From: Kibdelosporangium philippinense
GTDB taxonomy: Bacteria > Actinomycetota > Actinomycetes > Mycobacteriales > Pseudonocardiaceae
DNA length: 64,000 nt
Direction of reading: 5' to 3'
Assembly (NCBI RefSeq): GCF_021390435.2
Contig: NZ_JAJVCN010000004.1
Coordinates: 600,501-664,500 of the forward strand
Part shown: positions 42,691 to 52,179 of the stretch, one piece after another
Layout of the letters: the number at the start of each line of letters is the position of its first letter
Numbering within the stretch: position 1 is the stretch's first letter
Notes under the pieces: generated by a model
Databases searched by the model: none
Told to the model about the DNA's origin: nothing
Seen by the model: only the letters and a program-made list of their open reading frames with translations
Program-made: the position numbers and the translations under genes

Positions 42691-43026
42691 TGGGGAACAC
42701 CGAGCAGGATCACCGCATCCGGCGGCAGCCTTTTCCGAGCTCGCATCGCTGCCTCGCCGTACGACTGTGGGCCACGGCCATCGTCGTAGTGTGATTGGGC
42801 ATTAGGCCCGATCGCAAGCCGACGACGGGCACGTCGAGGGCCGTTCGGGTGGTTCATTGGCATCATGGTCAGTCGTCATTGTCTATGTGTCCCCTGGGGT
42901 TTCCAGGTGTGATTGTTCGTGCAACCGATGTGTGGACGCGTCGTTCCCGGGGCGATCGACTCACTCGTCCGGATCCCTTGGCTGATTGACCAAATTGGTC
43001 GCGGCAGATCGGACTTGGCCGAGCGA

Positions 43027-43281
43027 TCAAGATGGAATGTCAGGAACATGCGGGTTAGCGAACGCCACCTCGCTGATGCCTGTACCCATCAGTGCGAAAG
43101 TTGGTTGGCCGTGGGCATCAACAAGCAGGATGCGCTGGGTGAACATGGGCGGCGTGGACGCATCGAGGGGTGCCACGTTGTGCGCGCTGGCAAGTTCGAA
43201 GAGCGCGTAGGTCACTTCACGGATGGTTGTGAAGTCAGGGTCGGCATCGATCGAGAGGCCCATGACCCGGATCTCAAGCAT
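43027..43281 (-). CDS. Small hypothetical protein, second gene of a pair
   Basis: An 84-residue protein starting MLEIRVMGLSIDADPDFTTI. Its ATG overlaps the stop of the preceding small gene by 8 bp. Predicted alpha/beta, no membrane segment. The pair is probably translationally coupled. No family recognised. Confidence 0.55.
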   Translation of the reverse strand: MLEIRVMGLSIDADPDFTTIREVTYALFELASAHNVAPLDASTPPMFTQRILLVDAHGQPTFALMGTGISEVAFANPHVPDIPS

Positions 43282-43462
43282 CCGTGACTGAGGCAATACG
43301 GCAATCAAAGTCCGCGCGTGTCCAGGGGCCGCCGTCGTTGCGTAGTTCAGCAATGTCGTCCGCCAGTCGCACCGCAGCTGCCTCCACGGTGTAGCCAAGA
43401 CCGACTCTGGCACACGCGCCCTGCAACACATAGCAATCCACTATGGACTCAAACCAAGTCAC
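43274..43462 (-). CDS. Small hypothetical protein, first gene of a pair
   Basis: A 62-residue protein, MTWFESIVDCYVLQGACARV..., overlapping the next gene by 8 bp. An alternative view is one protein of about 145 residues with a frameshift, but the clean start/stop overlap favours two genes. Unknown function. Confidence 0.5.
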   Translation of the reverse strand: MTWFESIVDCYVLQGACARVGLGYTVEAAAVRLADDIAELRNDGGPWTRADFDCRIASVTDA

Positions 43463-43718
43463 GACAGTTCTTCTCCCGAATGATCGTGCGGCCGTACAAC
43501 GAACCCGGTGGCGCGGCTATATGGGTACAGGAAGCTTGTGTGTTAACGCCGCATGCGTGTTCCGGAACGACGTCGACGCATGCGGCGATGACATTTCAGT
43601 CCTTCGACCTTTATCCAAAAAGGATGGACGAATCCTTCTTGTTGAACAAGGGCCCGTTGCCGCGGACTCAGTGGTGTTCCTCGTGCAAGTTCATCATTGC
43701 GGCAGCTGTAAACCTTGA
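43443..43718 (+). CDS. Possible small protein next to IS1380
   Basis: A 91-residue frame. The later part (DACGDDISVLRPLSKKDGRI ... VVFLVQVHHCGSCKP) looks protein-like, with several Cys, but the ATG at 43443 overlaps the start of the opposite-strand gene; an ATG at 43520 would avoid this. Weak evidence only. Confidence 0.25.
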   Translation: MDSNQVTTVLLPNDRAAVQRTRWRGYMGTGSLCVNAACVFRNDVDACGDDISVLRPLSKKDGRILLVEQGPVAADSVVFLVQVHHCGSCKP

Positions 43719-45350
43719 TCATTCACGTGGGTGACGTGTCCGCCTGTGCCGGTTCGGATGTTGATCTTGAGTTGGTTGCTGTGTGGTGATGGTCAGGGTT
43801 CGAGCCCGGCCGCCGGTGTTGGCTGGGCGCCGGGTTGGGGGGCGGGCCTTTCAGGTCGAGGGGCAGGGACAGGGGTCATCGAGTTGGTGGTGGCAGGGCC
43901 AGCGCTGCCCGGAGGCAGGCGGCGAGAGGGTCGGCCCAGGGCCAGGTTTCCGGGATTTTGATCTTGCGTTTGCGTTGGCCGCGGACGATGCGGGCGGCGG
44001 TGTGCAGTAGCCGGTAGCGCAGGGTTTTGGGTTCGGCTTTGGCGAGGGTGCCCTCAAGGCAGAGCAGGCGCAGCCAGGCGAGCAGGTCGATGGCGATGGT
44101 GGCGGCCAGACACCAGGCCCGGTTGATCTCGATCTTGGTGGAGGGCAGGTGACCGAGGCCGGTTTGCTTGCCGCAGCGGACGTGGTCCTCGACTCGGGCG
44201 TGCGGGCGGTGACGGGCTTCCAGGAACTGGACGGTGGCGCCCGAACCGCTGCCCGGGGTGTTGGTGGCCACCAGTTGGTAGCGCCAGCCGTCGGCTTCTT
44301 CGAACAGGGACAACTGTGCGCCGGGGTGGGGTTTCTCACGACGACAGATGATCCGCAGATCGGCCGGCCAGTTCTCCAGTTGGTCCCCGTCGGGGTGGTG
44401 ACGTAGTAGCGCGGTCAGTTCCACCACGCCGGCTTTGTCCAGCGGCCGAGGATCGCCGTGGTGATCGAGCACTGCCTGCCATGCCTTCGCGGGGACACGG
44501 CCGATCGCGGCTCGTTCCCGCGCACCGAGTTCCCAGCCGACGCTGTAGTGCGCCTGCCTGCCTGGCTTGGCGTTCAGCGCGGTGATGTACTTGATGAGAC
44601 CGTGGGAGGCGCCCGCGCCGTCCACGGTGACTAGAAGGTTCCTTCGATGTTTCGCCGGGATCTGGGCGATCGCGGCGTCGAGGACCTCGAGGTGATCAGC
44701 TGTCGTGTTGGATCCGGCGCTTCCTGTGCGCAGCAACAGGGCCAGCGATTCGCCGGTGTTGTCACACATGGCCAGCAGCGGATGATGACCGAAGCTGCCC
44801 TTGTAGGTTCCCGCGGCGAGTTGTTTGTCCGAGTGCGCGATCACCAGCGAACCATCCAACCGGACCACCACGGTCGTGCCCAGATCACGGTCGGCCACCC
44901 GCGACGGCGGAATCCGGCCGTGCCGTCGCTCGATCAACGACCACACATGCTCGCGGATCCGGGCACGCACACGGGCGATCTTGTTGCGCTGCACCTGACC
45001 GACCGCGTCCAACGTGCGCCACAACGTCGGATCTGAGGCGACCGGCCCGAACAGTTCGGCCTGATCGCGCAGGACAGCCAGATCCGACAGGACCCGCCCG
45101 CCGTCAGCGATCAACACCGCGGTGTCGGCGAACACCCGGCCACGGTCATGCACCGGCATGAACCCACGCCGCGCCATCGCCCGCGACAAGCCTTCCGTCA
45201 ACCCGGTGCGGTCGGCCAGCAACCGCACCGCCGCGGTCCCGGCATGACTGACCACGCCACGCCCACCGACTTCTACCGCCAGATCCCGCGACCACCCAGT
45301 AACATCCACGTCGAAAGTGCTCCAGAGCTTCATGGGTAAGAACAGGCATT
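43717..45350. mobile_element. IS1380-family element (ends approximate)
   Basis: Defined by its transposase gene and by sequence similar to known actinomycete IS1380 ends (CCTTGATCATTCACGTGGG near 43717; complement of CCTGTTCTTACCCATGAAG near 45348). The inverted repeats match poorly and no target duplication was identified, so the limits are uncertain. Confidence 0.6.
43876..45333 (-). CDS. IS1380-family transposase
   Basis: A 485-residue transposase. RDLAVEVGGRGVVSHAGTAA at the N-terminus, VVVRLDGSLVIAHSDKQ with the first Asp, NLLVTVDGAGASHGLI with the second, and a long C-terminal domain ending in a basic helix are typical of IS1380 in actinomycetes. Full length; starts at an ATG (MKLWSTFDVDVTGWS). 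Confidence 0.93.
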   Translation of the reverse strand: MKLWSTFDVDVTGWSRDLAVEVGGRGVVSHAGTAAVRLLADRTGLTEGLSRAMARRGFMPVHDRGRVFADTAVLIADGGRVLSDLAVLRDQAELFGPVASDPTLWRTLDAVGQVQRNKIARVRARIREHVWSLIERRHGRIPPSRVADRDLGTTVVVRLDGSLVIAHSDKQLAAGTYKGSFGHHPLLAMCDNTGESLALLLRTGSAGSNTTADHLEVLDAAIAQIPAKHRRNLLVTVDGAGASHGLIKYITALNAKPGRQAHYSVGWELGARERAAIGRVPAKAWQAVLDHHGDPRPLDKAGVVELTALLRHHPDGDQLENWPADLRIICRREKPHPGAQLSLFEEADGWRYQLVATNTPGSGSGATVQFLEARHRPHARVEDHVRCGKQTGLGHLPSTKIEINRAWCLAATIAIDLLAWLRLLCLEGTLAKAEPKTLRYRLLHTAARIVRGQRKRKIKIPETWPWADPLAACLRAALALPPPTR

Positions 45351-45869
45351 AGCAACCTCATCTTCCCAGCTCAGGAGCACTTTTCCCTGTTCCGACACGG
45401 CGCCCGAATCAAGATCGCCATGAATACTCAGGGTAAATGCGACGACGCATGGCCAGCCGTCGTCGAGGCCGCGCCACTGGCCGACCCGCTGCCAACGGCC
45501 CTGGCAAGCGCGCAGCATTTCAACGTCGACCGAGCGGCTCCCTGTCACCTCATAGGCAGAACCATGCGGGGCGGTCAGACGTACCACGAGGTCGCCGTCG
45601 AACGACCTGTCGGCCGGAGTCCTTTCCTCCACCCACATTCCGGTGAACAACGCCACGTCGTCCTCGTCGGGACTGGCTTTGCCGATGATCTCGACCGCAG
45701 TTACGAGCATCGCCCAGACGTTGTCAGGGCATCGCATTGGTGGCGTTCCTTGCGACGGGACAAGGACTATCTTGTCCGATTGCAACGCTACGCGTACCTG
45801 TGTGTGGCCCTCGTGGGTTGACTGCGATGACCTAACAGGTGTTGTCGTGGGAACTTGTTCCGTCGACAT
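45330..45869 (-). CDS. Hypothetical protein, 3' end altered by IS1380
   Basis: 179 residues from an ATG (MSTEQVPTTTP) with AAGGGA upstream. The central part (NVWAMLVTAVEIIGKASPDED ... VALFTGMWVEERTP) and the C-terminal VDVEMLRACQGRWQRVGQW are shared in part with the fragment near 42.6 kb. The last codons (ANACSYP) come from the IS1380 end, so the native C-terminus is probably lost. No family recognised. Confidence 0.6.
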   Translation of the reverse strand: MSTEQVPTTTPVRSSQSTHEGHTQVRVALQSDKIVLVPSQGTPPMRCPDNVWAMLVTAVEIIGKASPDEDDVALFTGMWVEERTPADRSFDGDLVVRLTAPHGSAYEVTGSRSVDVEMLRACQGRWQRVGQWRGLDDGWPCVVAFTLSIHGDLDSGAVSEQGKVLLSWEDEVANACSYP

Positions 45870-46184
45870 GAGCGCGCGTCCCTTCGTTGCGGCGTAATGG
45901 CTTGGAAGTAGCCGACATGTATGGACGCTTCGTTGGCCCGTCGATGTCAACCCAGATGCGCGTCAACGGGCGAAATGGACCCATATGGGGCAACAGTTCC
46001 CGATTGCGTCGATCGTCTACACAAGACAGAGCGTCTTGTTTCGCACATACTGCTTGACTTCAACGGCTGAAGGAAGCGTTCATAGTCGCGTAGCCCGAAC
46101 ACACCGGCAGCGCACCGGGGGCCACCCACACCTACTCCGGCCGCGGCATGACAGCCACATCACCAGAAGCGAATCGAGGGAATC
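45870..46184. other. Intergenic, divergent promoters expected
   Basis: Between two divergently transcribed genes. No reading frame is convincing. TTGACT at about 46054 is a possible -35 box, but no well-spaced -10 box was found. Confidence 0.35.
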
Positions 46185-47138
46185 ATGTTCAGTAAGACCC
46201 GCAACCGCGCACCACGCTCCACGGACACCCGCAAACCTGGCACTGCTGGCATCGTCTGGTCGGCCGGGCAACCCGCCGGTGAACCTGAGACCACCACGAT
46301 CACCCGTACAGACGCCGAGGACAAGCTGTGGAGAACACTGCACGCCAGCCCGACCAGTACTGCCGCCGACCTGGCGGCAGCCGCGAAGATTGGGAAATCT
46401 ACCGCGCAGAAGATCCTCGCCAGGTGGATTGCGGACCACCTCGTCACACGTACCACCGGAATCGCCGAAGGCACACGTCGCGCCGCCGACCTCTGGGCAA
46501 TTGACGAAAGCACCACCGCGCAGCAAGCACCTGCCCCGTCGGACACGTCTTTGGCCCGCGATACCAAACCGACGGTTACTGCACATGCGGAACCGGACAC
46601 CGATGCCGCCCCTACTACTGCGGTTTCAGAGACATCGTCCGCCGCCGACGTCACACCCACCGAGGGCGACGCCACATCGCCAACGGGAACTGATCCAACA
46701 GATATCGAACATCCCGACGCGACGGAGACAGACGCTTCAACCGTTGACTCGCAAGAGGCGATCGCCACCGACACTGCACCACAAATATCAACCGTTCCAC
46801 TCGTCGTAGGACCGAGCGGGCCCATAGACCAGGAAGCTACGACTGGGGCCGCCGCCACCGAGCCGGAGCACCGTGCGGGAGCGGCAGCGAAGACGCCTTC
46901 GCGGTTGGCCCCCGGCGCACTGTGCGGGATGGTCGAGGACTACCTGCGTGACCATCCGAGTGAGGAGTTCGGTCCGGTCGCTGTCGCGAACGGGTTGGGT
47001 GGGAAATCATCGGGTGCAGTCAGCAACGCGCTGGACAAGCTGGTTCGAGTAGGCATTGCCGTGAAAACCAAGGACAAACCGAGGCGCTTCATGCTCAGCC
47101 CGGCTGAAGCGACGGCCCCTACGTCACCCAGTTGCTGA
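46185..47138 (+). CDS. Two-winged-helix protein with long acidic linker
   Basis: A 317-residue protein. Two winged-helix domains at residues 42-105 (EDKLWRTLHASPTSTAADLA ... LARWIADHLVTRT) and 240-305 (MVEDYLRDHPSEEFGPVAVA ... LDKLVRVGIAVKTKD) are joined by about 130 residues of Asp/Thr/Ala/Pro-rich disordered linker. Such proteins accompany actinomycete conjugative elements next to replication-relaxation genes. It starts at an ATG after GAGGGA. Probably a DNA-binding regulator or segregation factor. Confidence 0.72.
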   Translation: MFSKTRNRAPRSTDTRKPGTAGIVWSAGQPAGEPETTTITRTDAEDKLWRTLHASPTSTAADLAAAAKIGKSTAQKILARWIADHLVTRTTGIAEGTRRAADLWAIDESTTAQQAPAPSDTSLARDTKPTVTAHAEPDTDAAPTTAVSETSSAADVTPTEGDATSPTGTDPTDIEHPDATETDASTVDSQEAIATDTAPQISTVPLVVGPSGPIDQEATTGAAATEPEHRAGAAAKTPSRLAPGALCGMVEDYLRDHPSEEFGPVAVANGLGGKSSGAVSNALDKLVRVGIAVKTKDKPRRFMLSPAEATAPTSPSC

Positions 47139-47269
47139 GTTCGGCAATGGCAAAGGATGCGGTTGTGCCGTTGACGATCACCCACCACGCCAACCGCATC
47201 CTAATGATCAGCGTCCAGACCATTCGGGTTCACGCGACGTTGCCGACCACGAAGCGCCTCGTCTGTCGG

Positions 47270-47490
47270 GTCGTACGCCCAGGACAAGCTGCCGCACGTC
47301 ACCACCGCGAACGCGGCTCGCGATCTGGATCCGATCCGGGAGCCCTTGGCGAGCCGACGATCTCCTACCACAGATTTTCCAACGGGCATCTATCTCGGCG
47401 CGGTGTACGCGCAGCCGTTCCCGGAGCGGACCGACCGGATCATGCTCGATAGCAACCTCGGGCCATCCGGATACGACCGAACAGCCATAC
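47270..47490 (+). pseudogene. TAP-like alpha/beta-hydrolase fragment
   Basis: The frame reads YAQDKLPHVTTANAARDLDP ... TGIYLGAVYAQPFPERTDRI, then MLDSNLGPSGYD. Secreted tripeptidyl-aminopeptidase-like hydrolases have YGTYLGAVYAQLFPDRTDR here, but the nucleophile elbow GxSxG is gone. Only the middle of the enzyme remains. Confidence 0.7.
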
Positions 47491-47577
47491 GGCTGCTCGG
47501 TCGTGGACAAACGGTGGCACAATCCACCTTTTCGATGGTCACGGCTGAGCGGTAGTTGTCAAGTCCAATTGAGACGG

Positions 47578-48594
47578 TTAGTGCCTACGGGGCTGCTGTT
47601 GCTCGATAGGCTGGTTGATCCAGGCCACCTCGGGCAACGCTGGTGGCCGAGGTCGGCGGGCGAAGCGCTCCGGATGCGCCGCGTAGGCTCGGTTGAGCGT
47701 GACCTGCCGCTGGAGGTGGATCTGCTCGGCGGTGCCGAAGTGCACCGAGGCCGGGGTGTGCATTCCGATCCCGGAATGCCGATGCTCGTGGTTGTAGGAC
47801 AGGAAGAAACCCTCACAAAACGCGCGGGCGTCCGCGAGTGATCCGAATTGGTCGGGAAAATCGGGCACGTACTTCATCGTCTTGAACTGGGCTTCCGAAT
47901 AAGGGTTGTCGTTCGAGGTTCGAGGGCGGGAATGAGACCGCAAGACACCGAGATCGGTCAGGAGTTCGGATACCGGTTTGGAGACCATCGCCCCGCCACG
48001 GTCGGCGTGAATGGTGTGCGGCTCGCATCTGTTACGTGCGACGGCATCGGCCAGGAAGTCCTTGGCCACGACTGCGTCCTCGGCCGCGGCGACCAGCCAG
48101 CCGGTGACATACCGGGAAAAGATATCGAGGATGACGTAGCACTTGTACCAGATCCCTTTCACGGGTCCTTTCAACGCGGTGATGTCCCAGGACCACACCT
48201 CGCTGGGGCCATGGGCGACCAGCTCCGGGCGGATCCGGGGTGGATGGGTCGCCTGGCGGCGGCGTTCGGAGACCTGGCCGGTGGCTCTGGCGATGCGGTA
48301 CATCGTGGACACTGAGCACCATTACCGGCCTTCGTCCAGTTCACGGGCCCAGACTTGCGGGATGGCCAGATCCGCGTAGGCCGGGCTGGTCAGCAGGTCC
48401 AGCACCTGTATCCGCTCGGTGTCGGTCAGCGCCGCGGGCGGTAGCCGGCGGGGTAGCCACGGACCGTGTTTGGTTGCTTTCGGGTTGGTGCGTCGATAGC
48501 GGGTGGCTCGGGACATCCCGGTCAGCGCACAGGATTTCTGCACGGATATCTGGGCGTGGCGCAGTTCGGTGAACGCGGCCGTCAGGATGTCGTC
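47578..48594 (-). pseudogene. IS3-family transposase OrfB with a nonsense codon
   Basis: An HTH and DDE transposase of IS3 type: WSWDITALKGPVKGIWYKCY (Asp), TIHADRGGAMVSKPV (Asp), SNDNPYSEAQFKTMKY (Glu). The frame is open from about 48594, but a TAA at 48319-48321 interrupts it between DEGR and WCSVSTMYRIA; one base change from a Tyr codon would explain it. The 5' part overlaps orfA, as expected for -1 frameshifting. Confidence 0.85.
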
Positions 48595-48695
48595 GGCGGC
48601 TCGTCGTTGCCCGCACTCTCGGAAAGTTCTTCCAAGAGTGCGTGTGCTTTTCCCATGATGTCCAGCGCCAGCCGGGTTGTGGTGAGGTCGGCTTC
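48592..48695 (-). pseudogene. IS3-family OrfA, 3' end only
   Basis: The frame ends ALLEELSESAGNDEPPTTS-stop, the coiled end of an IS3 OrfA. The 5' part was removed where the IS5-type element begins at 48696. Confidence 0.65.
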
Positions 48696-49715
48696 CAGTG
48701 AGGTAATCTCACCAAGATTCTGGTTCGTTTGTTGAGCCGCGAAGCTGCTCGGACGAGCGCTGGTCGATGTGCTGGGGAGTGGTGAGACCCGGGGAAAGAT
48801 GGGCGGGGAGCCCTTGGTAGAACTGGATTGCGAAGATCAAGTCCGGACCAGAAGGCTCCCCGTGATTGCGTATCGTGCCATGCTCGATGTCCCGCGTGAA
48901 CTGGCCCTCTACCTCAGCCGGCTGCTGCACGCCGAACGCCGCCGACGCGGCACCCGCAAGAACAGCAGGGCGTTGACCTGCTTTCGCCACGCGGTGCTGG
49001 GCCTGCGCTGGTTCCGGCAGAACACCGACGTCCCCGCCCTGGCTCGCGATCACGGCATCTCCCGCGCCACCGGCTACCGCTACTTGGATGAGGTCGTCAT
49101 CGTGCTCGCCGAGCAGGCGCCGGACCTGCATGAGGCCCTGCAGCGGGCCAAGGATGAGGGCACGGCCTACGTGATCCTCGATGGAAAGGTCTTCTCCGCC
49201 GATCGCTGTAGCGAGAAAACGTTGAGCGTGAAAGGCGAGCCGATCGACCTGTGGTACTCCGGCAAAGCCCGCGAGCACGGCGGCAACATCCAAGCGCTGT
49301 GCGCGCCGGACGGTTTTCCGTGGTGGGTCTCGGATGTCGAGCCCGGTTCACTCCATGACTTGACCGTGGCGCGCGAGCATGTGCTGGGTGCGCTGTACTG
49401 GGCCGCCTCGCACCTTGATCTGCCGACGCTGGCCGATGGCGGCTACGACGGTGCCGGCATCGGCGTGCACACCCCGGTCAAACAGCCTGCCGATGGCCAG
49501 GTCCTCGACGTGGACACCCGCACACGCAACGCTCTGCTGCGTGGCCTACGGTGTCTGGGCGAACGTGGTTTCGCCCTACTCACCGGACGCTGGCGCAGCC
49601 TGCGGCATCTCACCGCCAACCCCAGCAAGATCGGCGACATCGTCAAAGCCGCCCTTGTCCTCACGCATTTCGAACACGGCAAGATCGCGTGAAAGTCGCT
49701 GAGATCACCTCACTG
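48696..49715. mobile_element. IS5-family element
   Basis: About 1020 bp with terminal repeats CAGTGAGGTAATCTCA (48696-48711) and the complement of CAGTGAGGTGATCTCA (49700-49715). It truncates an IS3 element on its left. No clear target duplication is seen. Confidence 0.78.
48862..49692 (+). CDS. IS5-family transposase (DDE_Tnp_4 type)
   Basis: A 276-residue transposase from the GTG at 48862 (MIAYRAMLDVPRELALYLSR). HTH LARDHGISRATGYRYLDE, Asp in YVILDGKVFSADR, Asp in PTLADGGYDGAGIG, Glu in CLGERGFALLTGRWRSL. Full length and apparently intact. Confidence 0.92.
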   Translation: MIAYRAMLDVPRELALYLSRLLHAERRRRGTRKNSRALTCFRHAVLGLRWFRQNTDVPALARDHGISRATGYRYLDEVVIVLAEQAPDLHEALQRAKDEGTAYVILDGKVFSADRCSEKTLSVKGEPIDLWYSGKAREHGGNIQALCAPDGFPWWVSDVEPGSLHDLTVAREHVLGALYWAASHLDLPTLADGGYDGAGIGVHTPVKQPADGQVLDVDTRTRNALLRGLRCLGERGFALLTGRWRSLRHLTANPSKIGDIVKAALVLTHFEHGKIA

Positions 49716-49813
49716 TCATGCGATCCATGCCGACTGGGCCCTGTATGGCGGCTCTTCGAACTTGGCCGGGGTTTGACTGGGTCGTGAGGTTTCTGCCCAG
49801 TGTGAGGGCCCGT

Positions 49814-51204
49814 GGCTCTGTGCGTGATCATTTCTGTTGTCTACGCAGGAAGATCACGACAGAAGAGCCACGGGCATGGTTAACGATACGACCCGTCTGC
49901 TGGGCCTGGCCGGCCTGGTTGTCGTTCGGGTCGATGAAGCAGCACACGGTGGGCCGGTGGTCCATCTGGTCACCGCAGACGAGCAGGCCCGTGCTTGCCC
50001 GGGATGCGGCGTGACAGCGACCAGGATCAAGGAGTGGGTGACCACACAGCCGAGGGATCTGCCGGTGGTTGGCAGACAGGTCGATCTGCGGTGGCGCAAA
50101 CGTCGCTGGCACTGTGACCAGCAGGACTGCGGCAGGAAGACGTTCACCGAGGCGGTCGAGCAGGTTCCGGCGCGGGCCCGGGTGACCGGTCGGTTGCGGC
50201 GGGCGGCCGGTGCGGCGGTGGCCGATGGTGGGCGCACGATCGTGCAGTCCGCTCGGGATCACGGCTTGTCCTGGCCGGTGGTGTCGGCCGCGTTCACCGC
50301 CCACGCCGCCGCGGTGCTGCCGGACAGGCCAGACCCGGTGGCGGTGCTGGGGATCGACGAGATCCGCCGGGGCCGTCCGCAGTGGACCTGGAACGACGAC
50401 CAGCAGTGCTGGGAGGTCACAGTGGATCGGTGGCATGTCGGGTTCGTGGACCTCGCGGGCGGGCAGGGCCTGCTCGGGCAGGTCGAGGGCCGCACCAGCG
50501 TGGCCGTGCGGGACTGGATCACCCAGTGGGACCAGGCCTGGCGCCAGGGCATCCGGGTCGTGGCGATCGACATGTGCACCGTCTTCGCCGCCGCGGTCCG
50601 CGCCGTGTTACCACAGGCCAGGCTGGTCGTGGACCACTTCCATCTCGTGCAGTTGGCCAACCAGGCCCTCACCGAGGTCCGTCGCCGGGTCACCCTGCAG
50701 GTGCGGGGCCGGCGAGGCCGCAAAGGCAACCGGGAGTGGGAACTGCGCAACCGGCTGACCCGCTCGGCCGCCCGGATACACGAGAAACACCTCGACCCGA
50801 TGATCGACGACCTGCGGGCACTCCCGACGGGGATCGGCACACCGATCCTGACCGCGTGGAACGCCAAGGAAGACCTGCTCGACCTGCTCGACCTGGCGCG
50901 CACCCACCCGGACCGGGCCGTGATCTGGCCCCGGCTGTCGCGGTTCTACGAGCGGTGCGCCACAGCCGGCCTGCCCGAACTGGAGCGACTGGCCAGCACG
51001 GTCTCGGCCTGGTGGCCCGAAATCCTCGCCTTCCTCGACACCGGCATCACCAATGCAGGATCCGAGGGCACCAACCGGGTCATCAAAACCGTCGCCCGCG
51101 ACGCCTACGGCTTCCGTAACCCGGTCAGTCAACGTCTGCGCACCCGCTGCGCCACCACCCGCAAAGGCCGAGGATGCCTCAACCCCGCATAACTTCGAAG
51201 AGCC
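49814..51204. mobile_element. ISL3-family element
   Basis: About 1.39 kb; ends GGCTCTGTGCG at left and the complement of GGCTCTTCGAAG at right, as in ISL3 elements. A long hairpin upstream of the transposase (49808-49874; GCCCGTGGCTCT / AGAGCCACGGGC) covers the leader. No 8-bp duplication was found. Confidence 0.72.
49876..51192 (+). CDS. ISL3-family transposase
   Basis: A 438-residue transposase starting MVNDTTRLLGLAGLVV. N-terminal zinc finger (CPGCGVTATRIKEW ... HCDQQDCGRKTFTE), HTH, then DDE core: VLGIDEIRRGRPQ, VVAIDMCTVFAAA and GSEGTNRVIKTVARDAYGF with the Glu. Complete. Confidence 0.94.
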   Translation: MVNDTTRLLGLAGLVVVRVDEAAHGGPVVHLVTADEQARACPGCGVTATRIKEWVTTQPRDLPVVGRQVDLRWRKRRWHCDQQDCGRKTFTEAVEQVPARARVTGRLRRAAGAAVADGGRTIVQSARDHGLSWPVVSAAFTAHAAAVLPDRPDPVAVLGIDEIRRGRPQWTWNDDQQCWEVTVDRWHVGFVDLAGGQGLLGQVEGRTSVAVRDWITQWDQAWRQGIRVVAIDMCTVFAAAVRAVLPQARLVVDHFHLVQLANQALTEVRRRVTLQVRGRRGRKGNREWELRNRLTRSAARIHEKHLDPMIDDLRALPTGIGTPILTAWNAKEDLLDLLDLARTHPDRAVIWPRLSRFYERCATAGLPELERLASTVSAWWPEILAFLDTGITNAGSEGTNRVIKTVARDAYGFRNPVSQRLRTRCATTRKGRGCLNPA

Positions 51205-51247
51205 TGTATGGCTGGGTATAATAACTCAGGCGAGGCGCCTCGCTATT

Positions 51248-51372
51248 TATTTCGCTTTAAATATTGCTCTGCGGACCGCCACGGCTAACCGCCGCTGCCG
51301 CTCGTTCAGGTGCGGCAGCAGCACGGCGAACCGGCACTTGAGCTGGGACAGTGCCTCTTCCAAGATCGCCAT
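51248..51372 (-). pseudogene. ISAzo13-type transposase, N-terminal fragment
   Basis: A 40-codon frame, MAILEEALSQLKCRFAVLLP, then HLNERQRRLAVAV, like the first residues of ISAzo13-family transposases (LLPHLDERRRRL). It breaks off at IFKAK-stop. A scrap between ISL3 and IS256 pieces. Confidence 0.6.
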
Positions 51373-51416
51373 ACAACACCAACGAACCCAAGATCAAAAA
51401 GCAACAACTTGATCTT

Positions 51417-51911
51417 TTACGGCTTCACTACCTGCGTAATCTGCTGACCAAGGTGCCGAAGTCGGCGCAGCCGGGCGTGGCCACGCTGGTGCGCACGATC
51501 TTCGATCAGGCCGACGCTCAGACAGTGCGTGAGCAGTTTGGCAAGGTCGCCGATTCGCTGGCCGACAAGCTGCCGGCCGCGGCCGAGCATCTGGACGCCG
51601 CCCGGGACGAGTTGCTGGCATTCACTGTGTTTCCGCGTGAGTTGTGGAAACAGCTCTGGTCCAACAACCCGCAGGAGCGGCTGAACAAGGAGATCCGCCG
51701 CCGCACCGATGTGGTCGGGATCTTCCCGAACCGCGCGGCGATCATCCGTCTGGTCGGCGCGGTGCTGGCCGAACAGACCGACGAATGGGCCGAAGGACAC
51801 CGCTACATCGGGCCGGAGTTGTTGTCCCGCAGCAGAATGCACCTGCTACCCAACGACGACACGGCCACGGAAACCAAAGAAATCATGGCCACCGAGACCA
51901 TGACCGCCTAA
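51417..51911 (+). pseudogene. IS256-family (mutator) transposase, C-terminal third
   Basis: HYLRNLLTKVPKSAQPGVAT ... LWSNNPQERLNKEIRRRTDV is the conserved C-terminal part of IS256 transposases, with the catalytic Glu in NKEIRRR. The N-terminal two thirds, with both Asp, are missing, so it is inactive. Confidence 0.88.
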
Positions 51912-52179
51912 AGTCCACACTGGATCACGCGGAGCCTTCTCTTACACCACTCCGCAGGGCATGACCGTGGTTGTGGTCGGTTGCTGCCGCTTCGATGCCG
52001 CTCCGGCAGATCGGAAGACATGAATGTCGGGCTGCTGAGTCCAGATTAGACGGGCTGCCTGGACTACCCGATCCGGCGCAGGTCCGTGACTGGCTGGCCA
52101 CTGGCGAGAACGCGCCCGCGCACAGTTTCGGTGAGCGTTATCCGGCTCCATCCTTCGTCGCGAGCAAGCTCGCTCCTGC

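Noticed and set aside
48300-48330. The break in the IS3 transposase as programmed frameshifting
   Set aside because: The two parts are in the same frame and separated by a single TAA; IS3 frameshifting occurs at the orfA/orfB junction near 48594, not here.
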